NCBI GenBank assembly: GCA_017569305.1
Contig: CP069418.1
Span: 1,736,001 to 1,800,000, forward strand
Source of the DNA: Clostridiales bacterium FE2011
Lineage (GTDB): Bacteria > Bacillota > Clostridia > Christensenellales > Aristaeellaceae
Reading direction: 5' to 3'
DNA: 64,000 nt
The notes under the pieces are model-generated. The model was given only the letters and a program-made list of their open reading frames with translations. It had not been told where the DNA came from and did no database searches. The first letter of the stretch is position 1; every line of letters starts with the position of its first letter. This document shows positions 43,002-56,927 of the stretch, one piece after another. The position numbers and the translations under genes were made by a program.

Positions 43002-44666
43002 TCAGGCCTGACCCTTTTCCAGGGCAAGGGTTCTGGTGGTGAGGTCGCAGACTTCAGTGGGTCCGAAGTACTGGATCGCGCCGGGATAGGTGAAGGAGGT
43101 TTTCACAGCCCACTCATCCCTGTGCGCGGCAAAGAACTTGAAGGGAGCGCCGTCCAGCTCAACCAGGGCCTTGCGGATAACGGGCTTGTCCTCGCCGTTT
43201 CTTCTCTCCATGTTCATCATCTTGGTGATGGGCATACCGCCGGCCACCCACTCTTCAGCAGGCTTGGAGATGTTGGAAACCTTGGACAGGTATCCGGTGT
43301 AGCCGTACTGGATCAGCATGAAGGCGTTGTAGCCCAGGGAGTAGCAGTAGTCTGCGTCGAAGTTGGAGGGGAAAGCGCATCTTCCTTCGTAACCGAAGAA
43401 GTGATGCTGCGCGCCGAACTTGCCCTTGTAGGTGCCGGCGGCCTTTCTCTTGGCCAGCTCGTTCTTCACCATTTCGGAGAAGAGCTTTTCGGACTCGATC
43501 AGGGAAACCTGCACGTTGCCGTGGGGGTCTCTTTCGAGGAACAGCTGCTGCTGCACGAACTGGGGCAGGATTTTGAACACGGCGAAGGATTCAGCGGACA
43601 GACCCTTCTTGATGAAGGCGTACTTGGCGTCCCAGTCGGGAAGCGCGTTGAACTCTTCGGTCTTGCTGCCGGCCAGCAGTTCGTTGATTTCAGCGATCAG
43701 CTTGGAGAACTCGGGAACGAATTCCACGATACCTTCGGGGATGATGGCCACGCCGAAGTTTTCACCGTTATTGCCGCGCTTTTCGACGGAATCAGCGATG
43801 TAGTTGGCGATGGCGGCCAGGGACATCTTCTTCGCGGCGACTTCTTCACCGATCAGGCAGATGTTGGGCTGGGTTTCCAGCGCGCACTCCAGGGCAACAT
43901 GGGAAGCGGAGCGGCCCATGACCTTGATGAAGTGCCAGTATTTCTTGGCGGAGTTGGCGTCTCTTTCGATGTTGCCGATCAGCTCAGAATAGGTCTTGGT
44001 AGCGGTGTCGAAACCGAAGGAAGCTTCGATATCTTCGTTCTTCAGGTCGCCGTCGATGGTCTTGGGGCAGCCGATGACCTGGACGCCGGTGTTGTGGGCA
44101 GCCATGTACTCAGCCAGCACAGCAGCGTTGGTGTTGGAGTCGTCGCCGCCGATGATCACGATAGCGGTCAGGCCGTGCTTTTTGGCCACTTCGGTCACAA
44201 CCTTGAACTGCTCTTCCGTTTCCAGCTTGGTACGGCCGGAACCGATGATGTCGAAACCGCCGGTGTTGCGGTAGGCATTGATGTACTCGTCGGTGAACTC
44301 GATGTAATCGTCATCGATCAGGCCGGAAGGACCGCCCTTGAAGCCGAGGAGCACGTTGTTCTTGTCGGTGGCTTTGATCGCGTCATACAGACCGCAGATG
44401 ACGTTGTGTCCGCCGGGGGCCTGGCCGCCGGAAAGGATCACACCCACAACCTGCTTCTTGGCCGCGGAGGTGTTGCTGCCCTTGATGAAGGTGATCTCTT
44501 CCTTGCCGTAGGTGTTGGGGAAAAGAGCCTTGATCTTGGCCTGGTCCGCTACGCTCTCGGTAGGAGCGCCGACCTTGACGCTGATCTCAGAGATGCCGCC
44601 ACGAAGCATTCCGGGAAGCTTGGGGCTGTACTGATATCTTGCTTTCTGAAGGGGTGAAAGATTCAT
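43002..44666 (-). CDS. pfp: Diphosphate--fructose-6-phosphate 1-phosphotransferase
   Basis: A 554-residue long-type PPi-dependent phosphofructokinase. It interconverts fructose-6-phosphate and fructose-1,6-bisphosphate with pyrophosphate in place of ATP. Motifs are [11 protein letters not shown] (about 78), GGDDSNTNA with the Asp that marks PPi use (about 175), PKTIDGDL (about 202) and [10 protein letters not shown] (about 250). GGAGAAGC precedes the ATG. An extended -10 (TGTTATAAT, about 44731-44739 on the minus strand) is a likely promoter. The strong codon bias fits a major glycolytic enzyme. Confidence 0.95.
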   Translation of the reverse strand: MNLSPLQKARYQYSPKLPGMLRGGISEISVKVGAPTESVADQAKIKALFPNTYGKEEITFIKGSNTSAAKKQVVGVILSGGQAPGGHNVICGLYDAIKATDKNNVLLGFKGGPSGLIDDDYIEFTDEYINAYRNTGGFDIIGSGRTKLETEEQFKVVTEVAKKHGLTAIVIIGGDDSNTNAAVLAEYMAAHNTGVQVIGCPKTIDGDLKNEDIEASFGFDTATKTYSELIGNIERDANSAKKYWHFIKVMGRSASHVALECALETQPNICLIGEEVAAKKMSLAAIANYIADSVEKRGNNGENFGVAIIPEGIVEFVPEFSKLIAEINELLAGSKTEEFNALPDWDAKYAFIKKGLSAESFAVFKILPQFVQQQLFLERDPHGNVQVSLIESEKLFSEMVKNELAKRKAAGTYKGKFGAQHHFFGYEGRCAFPSNFDADYCYSLGYNAFMLIQYGYTGYLSKVSNISKPAEEWVAGGMPITKMMNMERRNGEDKPVIRKALVELDGAPFKFFAAHRDEWAVKTSFTYPGAIQYFGPTEVCDLTTRTLALEKGQA

Positions 44667-44801
44667 TTTGCTTCTCCTTTAACAATAATATTAAATGGAT
44701 GAAATGCTTATGGCGCATTCCCAATAAAGGATTATAACACGTTTCGTCAAGAGGGGTTTGTTTTTTTTCATTATATGTGGAAAGAATGGTTTCTGTGCGC
44801 T

Positions 44802-46142
44802 TTATTTTGTGAAACTGCAGACCGTCTCCACGCCGGAAGTCCAGCAGAACATGTCCACAGGCTGGACCTTGCGGACCAGGTAGCCTTCATCCCGCAGCAG
44901 GCCTGCGTCACGGGCGAGGGTGGCCGGATTACAGGATACGTAGACAATCCGCTCCGGTGCCGCCTGGGCCATGGCACTGATCACGGCGGGATCCAGGCCT
45001 TTGCGGGGTGGATCCACACAGATGACGTCCGGGCGCAGTCCGTCGTTCACCATCCGGGGCAGCAGCTCCTCGGCCTTGCCGGCGCGGAAGGAGACGTTGC
45101 TGATACCGTTGAGCACGGCATTCCGCTTCGCGTTTTCCACCGCGGGTTCCACGATTTCAATGCCGACGGCTTCCCGGCAGTGACGGGCCATGGTCAGGGT
45201 GATGGTGCCAGCTCCGCAGTAGACGTCGCAAAGCAGGTCGGTGGGCTTCAGTTCCGCAAAGTCCACCGCCGTCTGGTACAGTTTTTCCGTCTGGACCGGA
45301 TTGACCTGGAAGAAGGAAGCCGGGGACAGTTCGAACTCCAGGTCGAAGAGCCGGCCGGTGAAGGTTTCCCTTCCATATATATGATGAAACTTCTCGGACA
45401 GAATGACGTTGGTGGCAGTCCGGTTCTCATTCAGCCAGAGGCTGACGGTTCCCAGCGGTACCAGCGTGTCGATCAGTTCCTGCTGATGGGGCAGGCTTCC
45501 GCCGTTGGCGACGACGGTCACCATGCTTTCCCCTTTCCGGTTGACCCGGATCACCAGATGCCGGATCAGTCCCCGCCGGGTTTCCTCGTGGTAGGGTTCC
45601 ACATGGAAGGTTTTCATCCAGCTGAGGAAGGCGGCGGCCAGCTCGTTGGCGGGCGGCATGGCGTTGGGGCAGGTTTCGGCAGGGATCACTGCGTGACTCC
45701 GGGGTGCGTAAAAGCCGAGGACAGGGTTGTCCGCCGTTCCGCCGGCGGGCAGGGAGGTTTTATTCCGGTAGCCGCAGGGAGAATCCATTCCCAGGATCGG
45801 CAGGACTTCTGTTTCAATGCCGGCGATGCGCCGGAAACAGTCTTCCACCTGCTGCCGCTTGGCGGCCAGGGTGGCTTCATAACTCATATGACGGCCGGTG
45901 CATCCGCCGCACCGGGGATAGGAAGCACAGCCCGGATCCCGTCGGTCGGGAGAGACCGGATCCGGCCTGGATTCCATCCGGCCGAAGGCGTAGCGTTTTT
46001 CTGCCTTGACGATTTTGATATCGGCGCTCTCGCCGGGCAGCAGTCCGGGAACGAATACAGGCATGCCTTCATGAATACAGATGCCCTCCAGATCCGCGCC
46101 GAGACGGTCTGCGGTCATGGGGAAGCACTCGTTCTTTTTCAT
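44802..46142 (-). CDS. 23S rRNA (uracil-C5)-methyltransferase, RumA/TrmA family
   Basis: A 446-residue RNA m5U methyltransferase. An N-terminal TRAM-like domain is followed by a Cys cluster (GCASYPRCGGCTGRH, about 72-86) likely to hold a 4Fe-4S cluster. The SAM-binding core has FFQVNP, DVYCGAGTITL (about 290) and CVDPPRKGL (about 360), and the catalytic YVSCNPATLARD (about 390). It resembles RlmD/RlmCD. The Q/D and C/E catalytic residues are present. It sits just upstream of the rRNA operon but on the opposite strand. Confidence 0.92.
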   Translation of the reverse strand: MKKNECFPMTADRLGADLEGICIHEGMPVFVPGLLPGESADIKIVKAEKRYAFGRMESRPDPVSPDRRDPGCASYPRCGGCTGRHMSYEATLAAKRQQVEDCFRRIAGIETEVLPILGMDSPCGYRNKTSLPAGGTADNPVLGFYAPRSHAVIPAETCPNAMPPANELAAAFLSWMKTFHVEPYHEETRRGLIRHLVIRVNRKGESMVTVVANGGSLPHQQELIDTLVPLGTVSLWLNENRTATNVILSEKFHHIYGRETFTGRLFDLEFELSPASFFQVNPVQTEKLYQTAVDFAELKPTDLLCDVYCGAGTITLTMARHCREAVGIEIVEPAVENAKRNAVLNGISNVSFRAGKAEELLPRMVNDGLRPDVICVDPPRKGLDPAVISAMAQAAPERIVYVSCNPATLARDAGLLRDEGYLVRKVQPVDMFCWTSGVETVCSFTK

Positions 46143-46307
46143 CCCGTTCAGTTCCTTTCATCCTGTTTCTTCCTATTTTAACAGGGCACTCCTGAATTGT
46201 CCACCAAATATAGAAGGGGCTGCCGGACGTTCACCACAAGATATGGAAATGCCCGAAACCCCTTGAAATATCTTGATTTTTGGCCTAAAAAAATTTTTGA
46301 AAATCGC

Positions 46308-46336
46308 TTGACAAAGGGTATACCCTCTGGTATGAT
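46308..46336 (+). promoter_or_regulatory. rRNA operon promoter
   Basis: TTGACA (46308-46313), 17 bp, TATGAT (46331-46336), preceded by an A/T tract (46287-46299) typical of an UP element. It lies about 137 bp upstream of the 16S start. The remainder of 46143-46472 is leader with antitermination-like sequence and no gene. Confidence 0.9.
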
Positions 46337-46472
46337 AGTCAAGCTCGCCCGAGCGAAAGCGAGGGAATGAAGCGAAGCGAACCTTGAAAACGATACAGAG
46401 ATAATAACGCGCAATAAGGAAAAAGACAGCGAAGATTCCAAAGAGTTTAGCATCGAAAGATGTTTAAGGATT

Positions 46473-51200
<4,728 letters not shown>

Positions 51201-51433
51201 TTCATGATTGGTCCAGAGACCAATTAAGGTAACAGAAAAACTAACAGGTCAGATAATTCCTGAATATTGTAGCTGTGCAGTTGTCAGGATGCGTAAAGCG
51301 TCCGTGGGCCCCGGAAGAGGAAGAAAAGGACGATGGAAGGGGCCAAACCGTTCCGATAAAGGGACGATGAAATCGCTGGTAAGGAAGACCTAAGGGACAG
51401 AATGAAAAGCGATTTCCTAAATAGCTCACCATT

Positions 51434-51549
51434 TCCGGTGGCAATGACGAAGAGGTTCCACCTGTTCCCATACCGAACACAGAAGTTAAGCTCTTCAGTG
51501 CCGATGGTACTTGACTGGTAACGGTCCGGGAGAGTAGGTCGCCGCCGGA
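51434..51549 (+). rRNA. rrf: 5S ribosomal RNA
   Basis: About 116 nt. Terminal helix TCCGGTGGC / GCCGCCGGA, with the conserved CCCATACCGAACACAGAAGTTAAG core. Confidence 0.95.
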
Positions 51550-51557
51550 TTCCATAT

Positions 51558-51632
<75 letters not shown>

Positions 51633-51635
51633 AAG

Positions 51636-51663
51636 AAACCTGATCGATTGATCAGGTTTTTTT
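51636..51663 (+). terminator. Terminator of the rRNA-tRNA operon
   Basis: AAACCTGATC-(GATT)-GATCAGG then seven T. Confidence 0.92.
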
Positions 51664-51734
51664 GTATCCCCAGGAAATCGTAACAAAAGTTACGATTTGG
51701 CGTACTTCGTCCGCCAGGGCTCTTTCTCGCCCTA

Positions 51735-52107
51735 TCCGCAATCTCAGTCGACGCAGCAGGCATTGCTGTCGCTTCAACCTGCTGCTTGCTTCGATTGACT
51801 CACTCAGGGCGCTTCCTGCTTCGCAGGATAGTCCACTGGACTACCGCTTCCTTCGTTCCCCGCAACCACAATCGTCGCAGACGGCCTCGCGAGGACGCTT
51901 CAGCCCTCTGCTCGTTTCGAATGACTCGCTCAGGTCGCTTTTGCCTTCGGCAAATGACCCACTGGGTCACCACTTCTCTCTCCGCAATCTCAGTCGGCGC
52001 AGCGGGCATCACTGGCGTTTCAACCCGCTGCTTGCTTCGATTGACTCACTCAGGGCTCTTCCTGCTTCGCAGGATAGCCCACTGGGCTACCGCTTCCTTC
52101 GTTCCCC
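51735..52107. repeat. Three tandem ~120-127 bp structured repeats
   Basis: Units at 51735-51861, 51862-51980 and 51981-52107. Units 1 and 3 are near-identical (both 127 bp); unit 2 (119 bp) has diverged. Each carries small hairpins, such as CCTGCTTCGCAGG and TAGTCCACTGGACTA or equivalents with compensating changes. Open frames run through on both strands, but none has a convincing start, and codon patterns reflect the repeat. Together with the flanks this fills the 51633-52239 gap. Confidence 0.8.
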
Positions 52108-52145
52108 CCTGGGGAGCCCAAAAGGCCTGATCAAAAGATCAGGCT
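52108..52145 (+). repeat. Duplicated tRNA-Asn tail and terminator stem
   Basis: CCTGGGGAGCC at 52108-52118 copies the last bases of tRNA-Asn (51621-51631). It is followed by CCTGATC-AAAA-GATCAGG, a copy of the operon terminator stem but without its T-run. Two copies of the same short module therefore flank the tandem repeats. Confidence 0.75.
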
Positions 52146-52239
52146 CTGATCTACTTTTATGCCAAATAGTAGTGTATAATATAGGAAACTATCCGGATAA
52201 CACAGGATCATAAGATATAAAAAAGGCAGGGAATAAGTC

Positions 52240-53673
52240 GTGAGGAAAGCGGCGAAACAGATCTTATGGTGTATCGCAGGGCTGATTGTGCTCTGCGTCG
52301 TGCTTCGTTTTGCCTTCTTTAACGATTTTTCCATATACAGCTATATCCCATCCAGTAAACAGGACGAAATCAAGGTAACGGTGGAAAAACCGGAAGTGAT
52401 ACAGGCAGGAGAAACTGTATGCGGAGAGGGATTTATCCGGACGCCTGTATACCCGGGGGAAACGGGGACGACGGTTCTGGATGTTACTGTTGGAGAGAGT
52501 AAAGAGAATTCCATGCATATCCTGAGGGTGGGGCATTTTCATACGGTATATGACAAAAACAATGATAACTTTACCGGTGATACGGCGCTCATGATCGGAG
52601 TAACGCTGTTATGGCTCTTTGTCAGCGCGATCATGCTCTGGCATTTCTTCCAGGCGAAGGGGACGGCCTTTTACGATTACAGCACCATATATTATGCAGG
52701 CTTTTCCCTGTTTGCCCTGGTAACCGGACTGACAATAATGGTTAATACCATTTCCCATGCAGTTCATCCGGAAAGGTATAATATGATGACGGTTTACTCG
52801 AGTATCAGCGGGGCCAGCGCCTGGTTCATGAAGCTGACGGCTCCTGTGATGATTGTGTTTGCCATTATACTGGCGGTAAGCAATATTGTGCTTATGCGGC
52901 ATGAGGGCCGGCAGCCGGGGAACGCGCTCGGACTGCTGGTGAGTATCGTCATTATCCTGGGAGAGGCTTTGGAACTGTACTTTATGATGCGGTTTTCCAG
53001 CGGATCTGAATGGGAAATCAGGCTGGAAAGAACCCTGGAGAACACCTATGCCACGCTCTTTATCTATTGTCAGTGTATGCTGACGGGCGCTGTGATCTGC
53101 GGGATCAAGGCGGCGAAACACACTCCGGACCTGGACAAGGATTTCATTATCATCCATGGATGCTGGTTCCGGAAGGACGGAACGCTTCCGCCGCTGCTGC
53201 GGGACCGGGCGGACAAAGCGCTTTCCTTCTGGAAGAAGCAGAAGGAGGCAACCGGAAAGGAAGCGGTTTTTGTTCCGTCCGGCGGACAGGGAAAGGATGA
53301 AACTATGCCGGAAGGGGAAGCGATCCGGCGGTACCTGCAGTCACAGGAGGTACCGGATGATTTGATCCTGACAGAGACAAAATCCAGAAATACCCTTGAG
53401 AATATGAGCTTTTCCGGAGAAATGATCCGGGAGAAGAACCCGGAAGGGAAAGTGCTTTTTGCGACAAGCAGCTATCATGTTTTCCGCAGCGGGATCCTGG
53501 CGAAACGCGCAGGACTGACGGCAGAGGGAATCGGCAGCAGGACGAGATGGTGGTTCTGGCCCAATGCGTTTATCCGGGAAACCGCAGGCTTGCTGCACAA
53601 AAGATGGAAACAAGAGCTCCTGTTCCTCGTTATGCTGCTTATTTTCTTCGGGCTGTTGTCCATGGTTCTCTGA
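52240..53673 (+). CDS. Membrane protein with C-terminal YdcF/DUF218 domain
   Basis: A 477-residue protein with about seven hydrophobic segments: one at 8-27, several between about 115 and 290, and one at the C terminus. A YdcF-like domain (about 300-450) has IIIHGCWFRKDGTLPP, SGGQGKDETMPEGEAIRRYL and ETKSRNTLEN, typical of the DUF218 family (SanA/ElyC-like, linked to envelope biogenesis in some bacteria). The N-terminal 110 residues include a likely extracellular region. The start is GTG with AGGGA upstream; a TATAAT lies at 52175-52180. Confidence 0.85.
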   Translation: MRKAAKQILWCIAGLIVLCVVLRFAFFNDFSIYSYIPSSKQDEIKVTVEKPEVIQAGETVCGEGFIRTPVYPGETGTTVLDVTVGESKENSMHILRVGHFHTVYDKNNDNFTGDTALMIGVTLLWLFVSAIMLWHFFQAKGTAFYDYSTIYYAGFSLFALVTGLTIMVNTISHAVHPERYNMMTVYSSISGASAWFMKLTAPVMIVFAIILAVSNIVLMRHEGRQPGNALGLLVSIVIILGEALELYFMMRFSSGSEWEIRLERTLENTYATLFIYCQCMLTGAVICGIKAAKHTPDLDKDFIIIHGCWFRKDGTLPPLLRDRADKALSFWKKQKEATGKEAVFVPSGGQGKDETMPEGEAIRRYLQSQEVPDDLILTETKSRNTLENMSFSGEMIREKNPEGKVLFATSSYHVFRSGILAKRAGLTAEGIGSRTRWWFWPNAFIRETAGLLHKRWKQELLFLVMLLIFFGLLSMVL

Positions 53674-53755
53674 TCCGGGTAAGGCGTTGTTTTCTGAAGG
53701 TTCATGAAGTATAATAGCCCAAAACAGTCAAATTAAATAAACGGAGGCGGGAGAT

Positions 53756-54787
53756 ATGCAGCGCCGAATCATAACACCCGGTCCGCTTCATGATGAAAAG
53801 GGTCATCTGATCGAAACCGGATATGCCACAGAGCTCATCAAGACCTATGACAGAACCCGGATCTGCACGGGCAGGTCTAGGATCAAGGAATGGGATTACT
53901 ATGCGATCTGTTCAGACCGGTTCTGCCTGGCGCTGACCATTGATCATAACGGCTATATGACCATGGACAGTATCTCCCTGCTGGATTTTGAACGGAAAAG
54001 CCAGATTACGAAATCCGCAATGAACCTGCCCTTGTTTGCTCCGCGGAAACTTCCGTCCAGCAGCAAAAACGGCAGCATCAGTGTGACCGGGAAGGGATAT
54101 ATGATCTCCTTTGAAAATGATGGGATCAGCCGCCGGCTGATCGGGTTTATGAACAGGTTCAGCGGAGAAAACACCATTGTTTTTGATGTGATGCTGACGG
54201 ATGAACCGAAGGAATCCATGGTGATTGTGACGCCCTACAAGGATCATCCGGAAGCCTTCTACTATAACCAGAAAATCAACTGTATGCGTGTGGAAGGAAC
54301 CATAACGCTGGGTGGCCGGGAATACCGGTGTGATCCGGCGGATACCTTTGCTGTACTGGACTGGGGCCGGGGCGTATGGACTTATGACAATACCTGGTAC
54401 TGGGGATCAGCTTCGGGCCTGGTGGACGGTGTTCCCTTCGGATTCAATATCGGCTATGGTTTCGGGGATACGTCCGCAGCCAGTGAGAACGTCCTGGTTT
54501 ATGACGGGAAAATTCACAAACTGGAGCAGGTAACATTCGAAATTCCGGAAAAGGACGGGAAGGAAGATTATCTGTCCCCGTGGAATTTTACGAGCAGCGA
54601 CGGACGGTTTGAGATGAAGTTTGAACCGATCATGGACCGCTGTGCGAAAACAGATCTGCTGATTATCTGCTCAGACCAGCATCAGGTGTTTGGCCGGTTT
54701 TCCGGTTCGGTAGTCCTGGATGACGGCCGGAAACTGCAGATTGATCACCTGACCGGATTCGCGGAGAAGGTCAGGAATAAATGGTAA
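53756..54787 (+). CDS. DUF2804 family protein
   Basis: A 343-residue soluble protein. The segments LDWGRGVWTYDNTWYWGSASG (about 200) and GFNIGYGFGDTSAASEN are characteristic of DUF2804, a lipocalin-like/CrtC-related fold of unknown function. The ATG follows GGAGGCGGGAG. It is followed after 22 bp by the HD-domain gene, suggesting an operon. Confidence 0.87.
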   Translation: MQRRIITPGPLHDEKGHLIETGYATELIKTYDRTRICTGRSRIKEWDYYAICSDRFCLALTIDHNGYMTMDSISLLDFERKSQITKSAMNLPLFAPRKLPSSSKNGSISVTGKGYMISFENDGISRRLIGFMNRFSGENTIVFDVMLTDEPKESMVIVTPYKDHPEAFYYNQKINCMRVEGTITLGGREYRCDPADTFAVLDWGRGVWTYDNTWYWGSASGLVDGVPFGFNIGYGFGDTSAASENVLVYDGKIHKLEQVTFEIPEKDGKEDYLSPWNFTSSDGRFEMKFEPIMDRCAKTDLLIICSDQHQVFGRFSGSVVLDDGRKLQIDHLTGFAEKVRNKW

Positions 54788-54809
54788 GGATTTGAAGGAG
54801 GATCCCCCA

Positions 54810-55379
54810 ATGCTGAGCCTGGAGAGAGCAACGGAACTGAACGCAACCATGGTGTCGGATGAGCACTTGATCATTCACGCGAAGAATGTCTGCTATGCCA
54901 TGGGGGCAATGGCGGATTATTTCGGGGAGAACCGGGAACACTGGCAGGCAGTCGGAATGCTGCATGACTATGACTATGAGAAGTATCCGGAGGAGCACCT
55001 GCAGCATACGCAGGAGCCGCTGCTGGCAGCGGGGGTGCCGGAGGAGGACGTACGGGCGATCATGAGCCACGGCTGGGGGATCTGCACGGACGTGAAGCCG
55101 GAAAGCAATATGGAAAAGAGCCTCTTTACGGTGGATGAGCTGACGGGGATCATCCAGGCCTGCGCCCGGATGCGTCCGAAAGGCATCCGGGACCTGGAGA
55201 TCAAAAGCTTCATGAAGAAGTATAAAGATAAGAAGTTCGCGGCCAAATGCGACCGGGAGTTGATCCAGAAGGGCTGCGACCTGCTGGGGATGGAAGTCCG
55301 GGAAGTGGCGGAAATCTGTATTGAAGGCATGCGGCCCCACGCGGAGGAGATCGGCCTGGAAGGAATCGGAGAGGAATAA
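54810..55379 (+). CDS. HD-domain hydrolase
   Basis: A 189-residue HD phosphohydrolase-like protein. His and HD residues appear in DEHLIIHAKNV (about 24), VGMLHDYDYEKYPEEH (about 52) and MSHGWGICTD. The family cleaves phosphate bonds of nucleotides or related compounds. The ATG at 54810 has AAGGAGGAT upstream. Its end marks the border of the higher-GC chromosomal block; a terminator follows. Confidence 0.88.
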   Translation: MLSLERATELNATMVSDEHLIIHAKNVCYAMGAMADYFGENREHWQAVGMLHDYDYEKYPEEHLQHTQEPLLAAGVPEEDVRAIMSHGWGICTDVKPESNMEKSLFTVDELTGIIQACARMRPKGIRDLEIKSFMKKYKDKKFAAKCDRELIQKGCDLLGMEVREVAEICIEGMRPHAEEIGLEGIGEE

Positions 55380-55393
55380 ACACACGCATAGGG

Positions 55394-55425
55394 ACCGCTG
55401 TCCGAATTCGGACAGCGGTTTTTTT
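55394..55425 (+). terminator. Terminator after the HD-domain gene
   Basis: An 11-bp perfect stem ACCGCTGTCCG / CGGACAGCGGT with loop AATT, then seven T. Confidence 0.93.
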
Positions 55426-55529
55426 GTCACCTGCTGTTATAGTCACAGGAATCCTGACTTTGCTTTTTCTACAGTTTTGTTGATGAATCGCTTTCCAATT
55501 ATGCAGTTAATCTGACCAGATTTGCAGAT

Positions 55530-55560
55530 TTGGTTATATTGTGTGTGTGTGTGTGTTATA
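55530..55560 (+). promoter_or_regulatory. Possible promoter with (TG)7 in the spacer
   Basis: TTGGTT (55530-55535) and TATACT (55555-55560) are 19 bp apart. Most of the spacer is a seven-unit TG repeat (55540-55553). Loss of one unit would give the optimal 17 bp. The -35 is weak, so this is a candidate only. The rest of the 55380-56287 gap is AT-rich with no intact gene found. Confidence 0.35.
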
Positions 55561-55650
55561 CTTTGTGCAATGTTGGCGGCAAAATTATATCCGCTTGACC
55601 CTGGAATCTTGGGAATTGGTTATGAGCTTAAATAGAAAGAGGTGAAAAAG

Positions 55651-55815
55651 ATGGTTAATAAAGTTTTTTAGAGGATATTTAGCACTCGGAATGATTTTTC
55701 ATTTCTTACAGTCGTTGCTCACATTTTGTTTACTGATACTCCTGATATTGTTGCTACATCTCTTATGATATATAAATCCCGGATGAACGCTTTTTATTGT
55801 ATGCAACAGCCCTGA
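55651..55815 (+). pseudogene. Small ORF interrupted by an early TAG
   Basis: ATG at 55651 has AGAGGTG eight bases upstream, but codon 7 is TAG (55669-55671). The same frame then stays open to TGA at 55813, 54 codons in all. No lanthipeptide-like leader is visible and I do not recognise the product. It may be a broken small gene at the edge of the lanthipeptide island. Confidence 0.4.
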
Positions 55816-56287
55816 GTACTGTTGTCTGAACTTTTTGTCAGATAGGACTTTTCTTTTTGTCATTTTATGTTTGTATTTCTGATTTCATTTTGTGTGGTGG
55901 GCTAACTCTTGGCAGCAATTATTACATGCGCAATCTGATGTCTCCATGCTGACTGGGGGATGTTCTGCTTCTTTGGAATGGTTTGAGTGCTAATAACGGA
56001 CTTGACGAACATATATAGGCAGCGGGTACAGATTCCATTTATACGAAACATGCTTTCATAATGAAGTTGCAGTTTTATATCATCTGCTTTTTTGAAACCG
56101 GAGTTTTGCATTCATGTCGCAGAAGTCAGCAGGCGATTGAACTCTTCCCAAATAGCTACGGGTTAAAACTGATATTATGGCAGAGAGGGATTGTGCATTT
56201 GGTACCGTGCTCCTTTCCGATTTGCTGTGATATAGATTTGTACGCTTAAAGTACACATATTAAATTATTAAAGGAGGAAAAGACACA

Positions 56288-56536
56288 ATGAACAAAAAGA
56301 GGAGCTTTGTAGTTGGAGATCTCATGCAGGAAATTCAGGAACAGGATCTTATGGTGCCTGTTGGTGGCGCAGTGGACGGTGGTGGCAATAGAGTACAGTC
56401 CGTCTTAACTGTCATTTCTGCAATTACGGCAATTACAGGCCTTACCGCATGGTCAAATGATAAGGCGACCAGAAAGTTCAAGTGCGGAGAAGTTCTTACG
56501 TTGTCTGCTGAGTGTAATGGCGGCACAGCGTGCTAA
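56288..56536 (+). CDS. Class II lanthipeptide precursor
   Basis: An 82-residue precursor with AAAGGAGG 12 bases upstream. Residues 1-27 form a leader with the charged, amphipathic pattern of class II leaders (FVVGDLMQEIQEQDL) and a Gly-Gly cleavage site (VPVGG, 26-27). The 55-residue core contains eleven Ser/Thr and three Cys (66, 76, 82). Its C-terminal TLSAEC (71-76) matches the TxS/TxEC ring motif of lacticin-481/mersacidin-type, lipid-II-binding lantibiotics. The N-terminal half of the core has a hydrophobic Thr/Ile-rich stretch (38-54) and GGG near its start. Up to three lanthionine rings are possible. The long core is unusual; most related cores are 20-40 residues. Confidence 0.88.
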   Translation: MNKKRSFVVGDLMQEIQEQDLMVPVGGAVDGGGNRVQSVLTVISAITAITGLTAWSNDKATRKFKCGEVLTLSAECNGGTAC

Positions 56537-56545
56537 TTAGGTAAT

Positions 56546-56589
56546 TTGCGGCGGTGGGCATTGCGGATAGGCAATTCTCATCGCCGCAA
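56546..56589 (+). terminator. Hairpin between the precursor and lanM
   Basis: An 11-bp stem with one wobble (TTGCGGCGGTG 56546-56556 / CATCGCCGCAA 56579-56589), with no T-run. It probably lowers read-through or stabilises the precursor message, giving more precursor than enzyme, as is common in lanthipeptide operons. Confidence 0.65.
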
Positions 56590-56666
56590 TATCTACCGAG
56601 TGTAATAACGGGGGAGTCTGTTGATCAAAACTGATCTCCTTGTACTGGAATGGTGAGGAGAACGCA

Positions 56667-56690
56667 ATGATTGGATTAACAAGCATTTAG
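56667..56690 (+). other. Seven-codon mini-ORF before lanM
   Basis: GAGGAGAAC then ATG (MIGLTSI, stop TAG). It could be a leader peptide or a decayed precursor gene. The rest of the 56537-56927 gap holds a 14-bp palindrome and otherwise no feature I can name. Confidence 0.3.
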
Positions 56691-56692
56691 CA

Positions 56693-56706
56693 GGTGTTTA
56701 AACACC
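56693..56706. promoter_or_regulatory. 14-bp perfect palindrome
   Basis: GGTGTTTAAACACC lies right after the mini-ORF and about 220 bp before lanM. It could be an operator. Confidence 0.3.
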
Positions 56707-56927
56707 CCTTAGTATATAGATTCAAGGTATCGCATATTTGTAGTTGAAAAGGTGAAACCAACACAGATTATTATATGCTTGAATTTCGAAAATAATCTAC
56801 GACGCGCCTTACCGTGCGTCATAGTATATGTTCTTTCAAGCTCATTTTACAAGAAAGGCCGCCGCTTGTCTGCATATTTTTCATTCTGTTTGTACCAAGC
56901 GTAAAGCGGCTGGGATGGTTGATTGTT

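Noticed and set aside
43122..44657. 511-codon plus-strand frame opposite pfp
   Set aside because: It arises from the codon bias of a highly expressed gene on the other strand; no domain and no ribosome site.
51735..52107. CRISPR array
   Set aside because: Units are about 120 bp, adjacent and similar throughout; there is no short repeat with unique spacers and no cas gene.
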